Below the pieces are notes generated by a model. That model searched no databases. It was not told the origin of the DNA and worked only from the letters and a program-made list of their open reading frames with translations. Below, piece by piece: positions 6,978 through 12,870 of a stretch of 15,516 nucleotides of DNA; position 1 is the first letter of the stretch; every line of letters starts with the position of its first letter. Location of the stretch: the NCBI GenBank assembly GCA_039809125.1, contig JBDHUM010000022.1, positions 1 through 15,516 of the forward strand. The letters run 5' to 3'. Source of the stretch: SZUA-359 sp039809125 (GTDB lineage: Bacteria; Patescibacteriota; Saccharimonadia; Saccharimonadales; Saccharimonadaceae). The translations under genes and the position numbers were made by a program.

Positions 6978-7447
6978 GCAGCCGCTGGCATGCCATTATC
7001 CTCAGTTGGCTGGGGTTGAGCCCCGCTCGCGCCACCAAGAATTGCATCACGATTCTTAATTGTCTCTTGCTTTAGCTCTTCCATTGTGGCAGCTACAACA
7101 TCACGGTAATCAGGGCGATTTTTGCCGAGCCACTTCAAACTGGCATATTCAGATTTCACGACAAGCTCAGGAATATTCTCTGGCGCGCCACTCTTTAGCT
7201 GTTGCCAAATTTGATCTTGTTCGAAATCAGGGACATTTGCACCGATCCAAGCGTTCACCTTCGCTTCATCACGATCGATAAAGCTCTCAAACTCATCAAG
7301 CTGCGCATCACTCAGACCATCGCTCAGTTTTGTTCCTACTCTAATTTCCAACTGTTCGCGCAAATAAGCCAAAAAAGCCTTCTTCTGCTCCTCAGGTAAT
7401 CCACCCAGGCCAATATCTTCTAGAAACTTATCGTCGAGTTGAAACAT
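6974..7447 (-). CDS. DUF5663-like protein
   Basis: 157 residues, mostly helical and acidic. The N-terminal part, FLEDIGLGGLPEEQKKAFLAYL, then REQLEIRVGTKLSDGLSDAQLDEFESF (to about residue 57), has the pattern I know from DUF5663, a small domain frequent in Patescibacteria: an F-L-x-x-I-G-L start, two helices, and R-V-G-x-x-L-S-x-x-L-S-x-x-Q-L. A second region (about 60-110) with aromatic residues WIGANVPDFEQD and WLGKNRPDYRDVV looks like two copies of a W-x-G/x-N-x-P-D-(F/Y) motif. The tail is Pro/Gln/Ala-rich and probably disordered. GGAGGA 4 nt before the ATG is a strong ribosome binding site. Function unknown; the domain name is from memory and was not searched. Confidence 0.65.
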   Translation of the reverse strand: MFQLDDKFLEDIGLGGLPEEQKKAFLAYLREQLEIRVGTKLSDGLSDAQLDEFESFIDRDEAKVNAWIGANVPDFEQDQIWQQLKSGAPENIPELVVKSEYASLKWLGKNRPDYRDVVAATMEELKQETIKNRDAILGGASGAQPQPTEDNGMPAAA

Positions 7448-7477
7448 ACGTCCTCCAGCACATTATCGAATAAAGTT

Positions 7478-7486
7478 ATTGTAGCA
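7478..7486 (-). promoter_or_regulatory. Extended -10 promoter of the DUF5663-like gene
   Basis: Minus strand TGCTACAAT (7478-7486), the same nine bases as in front of the phosphoribosyltransferase gene. There is no clear -35. The leader would be about 24 nt and contains GGAGGA, so this gene has a normal led mRNA. The promoter lies just after the stop codon of the upstream minus-strand gene. Confidence 0.55.
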
Positions 7487-7490
7487 CACT

Positions 7491-7811
7491 TTACTGGTTT
7501 TCTACCACTGAAAAACCGTCTTCGTCTGGCGACTTATCAGCAGAGACCGTTAGACGTGTATCAAGCTCATCAAGAAGACTCATCAAATAGTCAAGTTTAT
7601 CGTCCCCATCCGGTAGTAGCTGGACAAGTTCGTATGCCCTGCGCAGTAGCTCTGGCGATGCTTTGCCAGTTTGTACCAAATCAAACACTGTAACCAGTTG
7701 TTTTGCTTCGTCGCCGTTGCCACTTAGCACTAACTGCTGAGCATCTTGCGCCACTTGATCACGTAATTTTAAAATCTCTTCTTTATCCACACTGCCCCCC
7801 ATTTCTTGCAT
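7491..7811 (-). CDS. Small acidic helical protein of unknown function
   Basis: Up to 106 residues from ATG 7811, or 99 from GTG 7790. I do not recognise it. The GTG is preceded by GGGGGG at a 4-nt distance, a reasonable Shine-Dalgarno, and gives the protein start DKEEILKLRDQVAQDAQQLV after the initiator; the ATG at 7811 has none. The sequence predicts four or five amphipathic helices with leucines at regular spacing, no cysteine, no signal peptide and no membrane segment, and an acidic, likely disordered tail (SADKSPDEDGFSVVENQ). It lies between the 1138-residue gene and the DUF5663-like gene on the same strand, 43 nt before the latter. All three may form one functional group. Confidence 0.7.
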   Translation of the reverse strand: MQEMGGSVDKEEILKLRDQVAQDAQQLVLSGNGDEAKQLVTVFDLVQTGKASPELLRRAYELVQLLPDGDDKLDYLMSLLDELDTRLTVSADKSPDEDGFSVVENQ

Positions 7812-7825
7812 TCATTACTAAACTT

Positions 7826-7834
7826 ATGATATCA
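7826..7834 (-). promoter_or_regulatory. Candidate extended -10 promoter for the small acidic protein gene
   Basis: Minus strand TGATATCAT (7826-7834), TG plus one base plus TATCAT. No -35 is recognisable. It stands in the 57-bp gap after the 1138-residue gene and would give a leader of about 29 nt to the GTG at 7790, which would include the G-rich ribosome binding site. Confidence 0.45.
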
Positions 7835-7868
7835 GCTATCGCCCTGATCGTATAGCGTTTCTATTAGA

Positions 7869-10800
7869 TCAAGCGGCTGTTCTTTGCTGTCGATTAAGCT
7901 CAATTAGGATCTGAGCTTTTAGCTCTGCTAGTCGTCGGTCGTGTTCGGCTCGATTTCTTGCAGCTACTAGATATTCTCTATTTAACCTTTGCCTATCGAT
8001 ATCTGATAGTCCATCAGTTGCTCGTGACTGTTTCAGTGCTTCTTCTTCCAAGGCAAATAGCTCATCACCTTCTCTTTGTAAACTAACATATCGAGGATCC
8101 TTTGTAGCTTGCTCGTGGACATTATCACCATAGGTGACTTCTTCTTGAAGACCTTTCTGCTCACGAATCATTCGCTCATAATAACCCTCGAGACGACGTA
8201 ATACTCTCGTCGCTTCACGACGGGCTCGTGTCGACGAACTCCGATCAGTAGCGCTATTGAGCCGTGCCAACGCATCGGCGTACTGAGGATGTTGTTCAGC
8301 GAGCTGACGAGGTGTTTGTCCATTTTCATCAACTAACTCAGCTGCTGCTTGGCGGGCCGATTCTGCTTGGCTTTCCCTCGCCGTCCTTTGTTGATCTCGC
8401 TCGCGAGCTTGAGCCTCACGCCGAACAGCTAATTCATCTTCTTGCTCTTGTGCAGCTTGCGCTGGGCGTCCTTCTAGTTGACGATCAGGCCCTGCTGCAC
8501 CGGCTGGCGATGTATTGCTTTGACTGCCAGTAGCTGTCTCTGCGCCGCCGTTATTACTTGTGTCATTCTGTTCTTGACTCTGTTCGGGTGATACAGGTGA
8601 TTCGGATCTACCACCACCGCCAGTCTCCTCACGGACTTCTCTTGGCGCAGGAGGTACAGGCGGCACCTCAGGCTCAGCGTTATTGTCACCGTCCGCTTGT
8701 TCACGTAATCCTCCGCGTGCTGCAAGCGAAATAACCGGTGGAATTTCAATGTCAGCATCAACCGCTGGAATATCTGCGAAACCAGCCTCCTCAGGTGAGT
8801 TTGGGTAGCCGATCTTAATGTCGTGCGTTAACACTGATTCGCGGTGCATTTCATCTACGGTAAACTTACCGTCATACCCTTGTCCCTCTACGGTAGCAAG
8901 CATAGTAACATTCATGCTGCCGTCGTCGCCCATTCCATCCACCTGAGCAACTTCAGCAAAGCGGCCAATAAACTTACCCTCGCCGTCAAATAGTTGTGCT
9001 GCAGCTGAACCTTTTGGAATAATTGCTCGACCGTCGCTGCCAAACTCGATTACAATTGGCCGGCACTGGGTATTTTCAGATGGCGATAATAGCATCCTCA
9101 TATTGCTGTAGTCTAGATCAGCCTCACGGCCACCATGAAATGAACCGCCCTCCACCATCGAACGAACATCAAACACATGGTCACCATTATCGCCCATCTT
9201 CAGATGAAGACCAAGTTCGTTTAGATCAAACTTTGGTGCCGGCGTATCGTTATCGAACCACGATCGATGCACTTCAGTACCGTGCTGACTCGTGTATTCT
9301 CTTGCCGACATGGTCGTCTCAGTGGTTACCATAGTTGGCTGTGTTCCAGTAGTGTCTGTAAACGTGAAACCTTGAGCACGCAGATCAGCAATACTTGCTG
9401 CGGTCACTGCACCGCCCTTATCGAGATTTACTCGCACAGTTTTACCATCTTGACTTACTATTTCTGCTTGATGATCATTTACTGCTTTAAATGTTAGATT
9501 GTCACTCACTTCTATTTGTCGGCCGCCAACATCATGGGCAGCAAATGTTAATGGCTTTAATTCGCCGCCACTCACGCCTGAAGTATTTAGCTCTCCCTTG
9601 ATCGCTCTTGCGGCATACGCGAGCGCACTAGAGGCACCTTCGTAAGCTTTAGTACCCTTGAGATACTCATACAACCCCTCAACATGACTATTTAAGCCTG
9701 CTAAGCCTTCTTGCATTGCAACTCCCATCACTGAGCCAAAGACAAAGCCTTTTAACGCGCTTTTTCGTGCTAATTCACGACTCAAGGCGTCGTAGTTACT
9801 ATCCTGTTCAGCCACATTCTGGAGCAAACCTTCGCCAGCTTCTTGAGCAGTTCGCCCCATATAAGCATCAAATGTGACGCCGCCCATAAACCCTGGGTCT
9901 GCTTGCTGTTGCGCTTCAAAGTGCCGACGCAGGGCAGCACGTGCTCGAAAGCGTTCTGCCATCATCTCGCGTACTTCTGCCGGACGTCGTTCAGTACTCG
10001 TGTGGGTAATAAAGCTGACAATTTGTTCACGGCGGCCTTCAAACCCTGGTATGTTTCGTAGATCAATACCAGACAGATCGTGTCGGGCCGTTAAATCAGC
10101 TACAGCGGCCGAGAGTGCCGTAAACTGATCAGGCGTTGTAATGTCATAGGTATCGTTCGTTCGCAAGCTACGCAAAGCCTCCGTGAGGACAGTGGCTTGC
10201 CGCGTGTCATACATTGTGTCATTAAGCCGATCGCGCCGCTCACTGCCATCTACTGCCTCGCCAAGCTCGTTTTCGCGGGCTACTTGAGCGCGTTCGTAGG
10301 CCAGACGTGATTTTTCTTGAAAGTACGCCATCACGCCCGATCCAACGCTTACTATCCCAAATCGCGTAAGTCGGTTCGCCATACTCTTACCAAACCCTAC
10401 ACCCAAGCCATAAGCCGTCGCCAAACCAACCGATGCAATAGCGGATGTGCCAAAGGGTGTATGATCGAGAAATTTCTCAACATTCGAAGCTCTCGCTTCG
10501 GTGTGGGCATTGGTTTTCACCCTAGCTGAAACATAGTCAATCCGATCAAGCACTGACTGCAGTCCACGTTCATGATTTGCTTGCGCCTGCACCGTATCGG
10601 CAATTTCAATAATATTCGTCATGTAAACGCTGCCAGCACCAATTAACTCGCGCGCATTGGGATTATTCCTGGCTACATCGACTAGTCGACGGCGAGCTTC
10701 TGCTTGCAGGTTATTGCGATCAATATGACCACCGACAAATTCTGTCAGCAGTTGGTTCATTGTGTCTCTAATCGATTGTCCATTTTCGCCTTCAAGCTCA

Positions 10801-11285
10801 TCGCGGCGCTCACCTGCACCCTGGTGCAAATACTCGCCCGTACCCTGATCATCAATTACGCGCTGAATACTTTCAGCTGTGACATCCTGCCACTGGGCTT
10901 CTGTCATATCATCAAGTCTGCCGCTCTCATCAATTCTTTGTTGCGCACGATTACGATTGCGAGCCAAAAGCCCTTCCCGTAAGAAGTTCCCTTTTATCAT
11001 ATTGCGGGCAAACCGACGCAAGCGGCCACCTTCAGCTGCCATATCATTATCGTATTCTCGATGTGCCGACTGGCGAGCCGACTGGCGTTCTGATCCTTCA
11101 GTCACACCGCTCACGACAAACGTTATTCTATCGTCGCTTTCCGATGCTACAGGCTCTAAATCAACTCCTGTAGTTGCTGCTGGTTGATCGGGATTGGTAG
11201 CACCAAAAGCCCGATGACGCTGCTCTAATGCAATAACATCTGTACCTGGCTGTGGTCGACGCTGTTGTACTTCTTGTGACGGCAT
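7869..11285 (-). CDS. Large (1138-residue) membrane-associated protein of unknown function
   Basis: I do not recognise a family. Regions: 1-100 polar, Gln/Arg-rich, with no signal peptide; 100-270 charged helices; 276-322 two glycine-rich hydrophobic segments (AIASVGLATAYGLGVGFG and FGIVSVGSGVMAYF) that could form a membrane hairpin; 325-505 charged helical; 511-531 a third hydrophobic segment (LKGFVFGSVMGVAMQEGLAGL); 560-850 a soluble part rich in strands, Gly, Thr and Asp; 860-960 a low-complexity Pro/Gln/Asn/Glu linker; 960-1138 Arg/Glu/Gln-rich coiled-coil. C741 is the only cysteine. GGAG 6 nt before the ATG is a good ribosome binding site. The 103-residue gene lies 22 nt upstream, so they are probably cotranscribed. 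The layout suggests a membrane-anchored scaffold or cell-envelope protein, but this is inference. Confidence 0.85.
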   Translation of the reverse strand: MPSQEVQQRRPQPGTDVIALEQRHRAFGATNPDQPAATTGVDLEPVASESDDRITFVVSGVTEGSERQSARQSAHREYDNDMAAEGGRLRRFARNMIKGNFLREGLLARNRNRAQQRIDESGRLDDMTEAQWQDVTAESIQRVIDDQGTGEYLHQGAGERRDELEGENGQSIRDTMNQLLTEFVGGHIDRNNLQAEARRRLVDVARNNPNARELIGAGSVYMTNIIEIADTVQAQANHERGLQSVLDRIDYVSARVKTNAHTEARASNVEKFLDHTPFGTSAIASVGLATAYGLGVGFGKSMANRLTRFGIVSVGSGVMAYFQEKSRLAYERAQVARENELGEAVDGSERRDRLNDTMYDTRQATVLTEALRSLRTNDTYDITTPDQFTALSAAVADLTARHDLSGIDLRNIPGFEGRREQIVSFITHTSTERRPAEVREMMAERFRARAALRRHFEAQQQADPGFMGGVTFDAYMGRTAQEAGEGLLQNVAEQDSNYDALSRELARKSALKGFVFGSVMGVAMQEGLAGLNSHVEGLYEYLKGTKAYEGASSALAYAARAIKGELNTSGVSGGELKPLTFAAHDVGGRQIEVSDNLTFKAVNDHQAEIVSQDGKTVRVNLDKGGAVTAASIADLRAQGFTFTDTTGTQPTMVTTETTMSAREYTSQHGTEVHRSWFDNDTPAPKFDLNELGLHLKMGDNGDHVFDVRSMVEGGSFHGGREADLDYSNMRMLLSPSENTQCRPIVIEFGSDGRAIIPKGSAAAQLFDGEGKFIGRFAEVAQVDGMGDDGSMNVTMLATVEGQGYDGKFTVDEMHRESVLTHDIKIGYPNSPEEAGFADIPAVDADIEIPPVISLAARGGLREQADGDNNAEPEVPPVPPAPREVREETGGGGRSESPVSPEQSQEQNDTSNNGGAETATGSQSNTSPAGAAGPDRQLEGRPAQAAQEQEDELAVRREAQARERDQQRTARESQAESARQAAAELVDENGQTPRQLAEQHPQYADALARLNSATDRSSSTRARREATRVLRRLEGYYERMIREQKGLQEEVTYGDNVHEQATKDPRYVSLQREGDELFALEEEALKQSRATDGLSDIDRQRLNREYLVAARNRAEHDRRLAELKAQILIELNRQQRTAA

Positions 11286-11307
11286 GTGGTCTCCTTATAA
11301 ACAGACT

Positions 11308-11619
11308 TTATTTATCACTCGGAGCATAGAGCTCCTCAAATTCCCGCATTACTTCTTGTGCATGAACGGTGAAATTTATGCCGCTATTATACGCTAGTTC
11401 TACTACTTTGTCAAACTGATTTTTCTCCATCAGGTTGTGTGCCTCTTCCATCTGTTCGGGAGTAAGTTTTTCGAGTAGACGAGCATTGTAGAGTTTATTA
11501 AACGCACCCGTAAGATCGCGCTTGGCTTCTTCAAGTGCCTCAGGGTCGTCTGCCAATAGTTCGCCGTATGTCTTCTCAACAAGACTGGTTATGTATTCAT
11601 CAAGCACGTGAGCTTCCAT
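11308..11619 (-). CDS. Small helical acidic protein, first gene of an operon with the 1138-residue protein
   Basis: 103 residues, all predicted helical and soluble, without cysteine, signal peptide or membrane segment. The start, LDEYITSLVEKTYGELLADDPEALEEAKRDL, loosely resembles the helical pattern of the DUF5663-like protein at 6974-7447, with an LTPEQMEEAHNLMEKNQFDKVVEL segment (53-76) in the place of its LSDAQLDEFE. A common origin is possible but not shown. AGGAG lies 8 nt before the ATG. The gap to the next gene is 22 nt. It may be a partner of the large protein. Confidence 0.75.
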   Translation of the reverse strand: MEAHVLDEYITSLVEKTYGELLADDPEALEEAKRDLTGAFNKLYNARLLEKLTPEQMEEAHNLMEKNQFDKVVELAYNSGINFTVHAQEVMREFEELYAPSDK

Positions 11620-11659
11620 GTTACTTTCTCCTTTTATATTTTAATTCTTATACTTACTG

Positions 11660-11688
11660 TAGCCAACTTTACTACAACCATCTTTAAA
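11660..11688 (-). promoter_or_regulatory. Weak candidate promoter of the 103-residue/1138-residue operon
   Basis: On the minus strand TTGATT, a 17-nt spacer and TAAAGT lie about 40-70 nt before the ATG at 11619; a TACAGT a few bases downstream is an alternative -10. Both boxes are imperfect and the choice between them is not supported by other signals. Positions are approximate. Confidence 0.3.
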
Positions 11689-11764
11689 AATCAAGCAAAT
11701 TACTTATGATTACTATCGATATATCAATCTACATTCCCATTTATACTCTAAAACAAGGACCGAA

Positions 11765-11818
11765 CCGGGGCAGGTTATACGGGCTTACTTGGTACAGTAA
11801 GCCATATACCTGCCCCGG
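11765..11818. repeat. Long hairpin H1 at the edge of the GC-rich island
   Basis: CCGGGGCAGGT (11765-11775) pairs perfectly with ACCTGCCCCGG (11808-11818). After a 1-nt bulge, ATA pairs with TAT, and after a small internal loop GGCTTACT (11782-11789) pairs with AGTAAGCC (11796-11803), with loop TGGTAC: about 22 pairs in 54 nt. On the minus strand it is followed by TTCGGTCCTTGTTTTAG, a poor T-tract, so it could end the transcript of the membrane protein gene, but it is longer than needed for that. Confidence 0.8.
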
Positions 11819-11847
11819 CAGGGCAACTAGTAGGGATGATGGAGATT

Positions 11848-11876
11848 GTCTTAGCCCGATGGCTTCGGGCTAAGAC
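11848..11876. repeat. Perfect 12-bp hairpin H2 downstream of the membrane protein gene
   Basis: GTCTTAGCCCGA (11848-11859) pairs without mismatch with TCGGGCTAAGAC (11865-11876) around the loop TGGCT. It lies 14 bp beyond the stop codon of the minus-strand membrane protein gene. There is no T-tract on either side, so it is not a typical intrinsic terminator; it could protect the 3' end of the mRNA or pause polymerase. Confidence 0.8.
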
Positions 11877-11879
11877 GTG

Positions 11880-11920
11880 TACCGAATAGGCTAGCCGCGT
11901 TGCGGCCGGCTCATTCGGTA
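11880..11920. repeat. Hairpin H3 across the stop codon of the membrane protein gene
   Basis: TACCGAAT (11880-11887) pairs with ATTCGGTA (11913-11920). Inside it, AGCCGC and GCGGC-c-GGCT form a second GC-rich helix with loop GTT. The stop codon (11891-11893) lies within it. Together with H1 and H2 this makes three successive hairpins in 156 bp. Confidence 0.65.
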
Positions 11921-12391
11921 GGTATCGGGTTCGGTGGTTTGGGTGTCCGGACTCAAGACCGGACGACTGGTGGCGACTCGCGGCGTCACCAACACAGTGG
12001 CGACCCCAACGATCGCAACCAGCCCAAGCAAGAGCCAGCCGGCTCCGGTTGGTAGGTGCACCCACCGCGTGCCGGCGAACGCGGCGGCGACTGCCGCTGC
12101 TAGGCCGGCAACTCCGACCCATAGGTTGTCGACCTCTGGGTCGGAGGCCAACCATCGTAGTCCGAAGACCACGATGACAGCACCGATGATCATCAGGAAC
12201 AGTGTCCCGAAGGACGCCGCTCCTCCGAACAGGTCGCCGAGCGTGGTCATACCGCGCTCAAACGACCAGTCGGCCGAAACCTTCTTAGTGGCGGGCTGGT
12301 AGCCCGCCACGGTAATCAATGCGGCCATGACGGCCGCGGCGATCACGAGGGCGTTGCGGCCAAAAGCCGCCGAAAACATTGACTTGCGCAT
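11891..12391 (-). CDS. GC-rich gene for a small four-helix membrane protein, function unknown
   Basis: 166 residues from ATG 12391. An N-terminal stretch (R2, K3, R12, then NALVIAAAVMAALITVAGY, 13-31) looks like a signal peptide or first membrane helix. Three further helices follow at about 58-80 (SFGTLFLMIIGAVIVVFGLR), 89-107 and 116-136, then a polar, Thr/Pro/Arg-rich tail. I recognise no family. AGAGGA stands 7 nt before the ATG; the open frame extends upstream to a GTG at 12412 but the ribosome binding site favours 12391. Base composition is unlike all neighbours (47 of 60 bases are G or C at 12061-12120), with GC-ending codons, which suggests acquisition from a GC-rich organism; an actinobacterial host would be plausible for a Saccharibacterium. 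The gene is framed by hairpins on both sides and contains one. Confidence 0.75.
   Translation of the reverse strand: MRKSMFSAAFGRNALVIAAAVMAALITVAGYQPATKKVSADWSFERGMTTLGDLFGGAASFGTLFLMIIGAVIVVFGLRWLASDPEVDNLWVGVAGLAAAVAAAFAGTRWVHLPTGAGWLLLGLVAIVGVATVLVTPRVATSRPVLSPDTQTTEPDTYRMSRPQRG
12288..12310. repeat. Perfect 10-bp, 3-nt-loop hairpin H4 inside the membrane protein gene
   Basis: GTGGCGGGCT (12288-12297), loop GGT, AGCCCGCCAC (12301-12310). It encodes V28 to T35 at the end of the first hydrophobic segment. In the mRNA it would be a very stable stem about 80 nt after the start codon. Confidence 0.75.
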
Positions 12392-12398
12392 GATGTTG

Positions 12399-12525
12399 TC
12401 CTCTCTCCTCACGAGGGGTCTCCTGTCCGTAGCCAGATTGGCTAGGCAGGTGCGCTCCCCGTGAGGTGGGAGCAGCGCACATGGATTTTTAGTAGCTTAT
12501 AAACCCATATGTACTGCTCCCACGG
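12399..12525 (-). promoter_or_regulatory. Structured 5' leader RNA of the membrane protein gene, with competing helices
   Basis: Three helix sets overlap. (a) GTGGGAGCAG (12466-12475) with CTGCTCCCAC (12514-12523), extended inside by ACATGG (12479-12484) with CCAT-at-GT (12505-12512). (b) CCTCACG-a-GGG (12407-12417) with CCCCGTGAGG (12457-12466), enclosing CCTG/CAGG and TAGCCA-gat-TGGCTA (12430-12444). (c) GTGCG-CTCCC (12450-12459) with GGGAG-cag-CGCAC (12468-12480), which shares bases with both (a) and (b) and excludes them. On the transcribed minus strand helix (b) ends 3 nt before the AGAGGA ribosome binding site. This is the layout of an attenuator, riboswitch or protein-binding leader. 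It matches no riboswitch class I know. Confidence 0.55.
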
Positions 12526-12609
12526 AAGTCCTCATGATCGCTTTTTATCTATCTCACATCTATTCTATATTCTACTAGTGCCGTGCTATGCGAAAACAAA
12601 ACGCTCTCA

Positions 12610-12659
12610 AGCATAGCGCCTAACAGGTTGTATTACCCCAACCTACTAAGCGCTACGCT
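12610..12659. repeat. 50-nt imperfect hairpin in the intergenic region
   Basis: Pairs: AGC/GCT, mismatch, TAGCGC/GCGCTA, mismatch, TA/TA, two mismatches, AGGTTG/CAACCT, loop TATTACCC: 17 pairs and four symmetrical mismatches. The arms are the same length, so no bulges are needed. It may be part of a small structured RNA closed by CGTGCTA/TAGCACG (12582-12588/12661-12667). No T-tract follows on either strand, so it is not a simple terminator. Confidence 0.6.
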
Positions 12660-12713
12660 CTAGCACGCTGTCTTCGTCATCGCACGAACCGTATAGACAG
12701 ATATATCAATATA

Positions 12714-12795
12714 ATCAAAAAATTGTAAATAGCTACTTTGAAGCCCAGCTCTATAACATGTCTTCAACCGAACACTATTTTATCAAAAAATTGTA
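12714..12795. repeat. 14-bp direct repeat upstream of the transglutaminase-like gene
   Basis: ATCAAAAAATTGTA occurs at 12714-12727 and at 12782-12795, 68 bp apart. Each copy contains the inverted core CAA-AAAA-TTG. The second copy lies about 30 bp upstream of the -35 box of the promoter at 12824-12852, a position suited to a regulator. Confidence 0.55.
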
Positions 12796-12823
12796 TTTTT
12801 GTCAATAGTTTGTCTTCGATATA

Positions 12824-12852
12824 TTGATAAATAGTTAAATTATGTGTATAAT
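12824..12852 (+). promoter_or_regulatory. Promoter of the transglutaminase-like gene
   Basis: TTGATA (12824-12829), 17-nt spacer, TATAAT (12847-12852): five of six and six of six matches to the sigma70 consensus at ideal spacing. The ATG at 12871 follows 18 nt after the -10 box, giving a leader of about 12 nt with no Shine-Dalgarno. Confidence 0.75.
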
Positions 12853-12870
12853 GTATAACTGTAACTACTC

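Larger units (their letters stand above)
12526..12823. other. AT-rich stretch without a gene
   Basis: No supported coding sequence. It holds the imperfect hairpin at 12610-12659, two further inverted pairs (GCTATGC 12585-12591 with GCATAGC 12611-12617; CGTGCTA 12582-12588 with TAGCACG 12661-12667), a 14-bp direct repeat, and two ATTCTA boxes (12562-12567, 12569-12574; TAGAAT on the minus strand) that may be -10 elements for the membrane protein leader. Composition changes sharply from the island: 21 of 60 bases at 12721-12780 are G or C. Confidence 0.6.

Noticed and set aside
11848..11876. H2 as a standard rho-independent terminator
   Set aside because: The stem is ideal but no run of T follows on either strand.
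11775..12155. Minus-strand open frame of 126 codons overlapping the end of the membrane protein gene
   Set aside because: It runs through the H1-H3 hairpins, has Arg/Ser-rich composition and no start signal; a frame shadow of the GC-rich gene.
11934..12302. Plus-strand open frame of 122 codons opposite the membrane protein gene
   Set aside because: Rich in Ala/Pro/Thr/Ser with no domain pattern, no ribosome binding site, and typical of an antisense shadow in GC-rich DNA; the minus strand has a Shine-Dalgarno and clear membrane helices.
12582..12667. tRNA, 4.5S RNA or other known RNA gene in the intergenic hairpins
   Set aside because: No T-loop, anticodon arm or SRP-like conserved bases; the fold does not match a cloverleaf.
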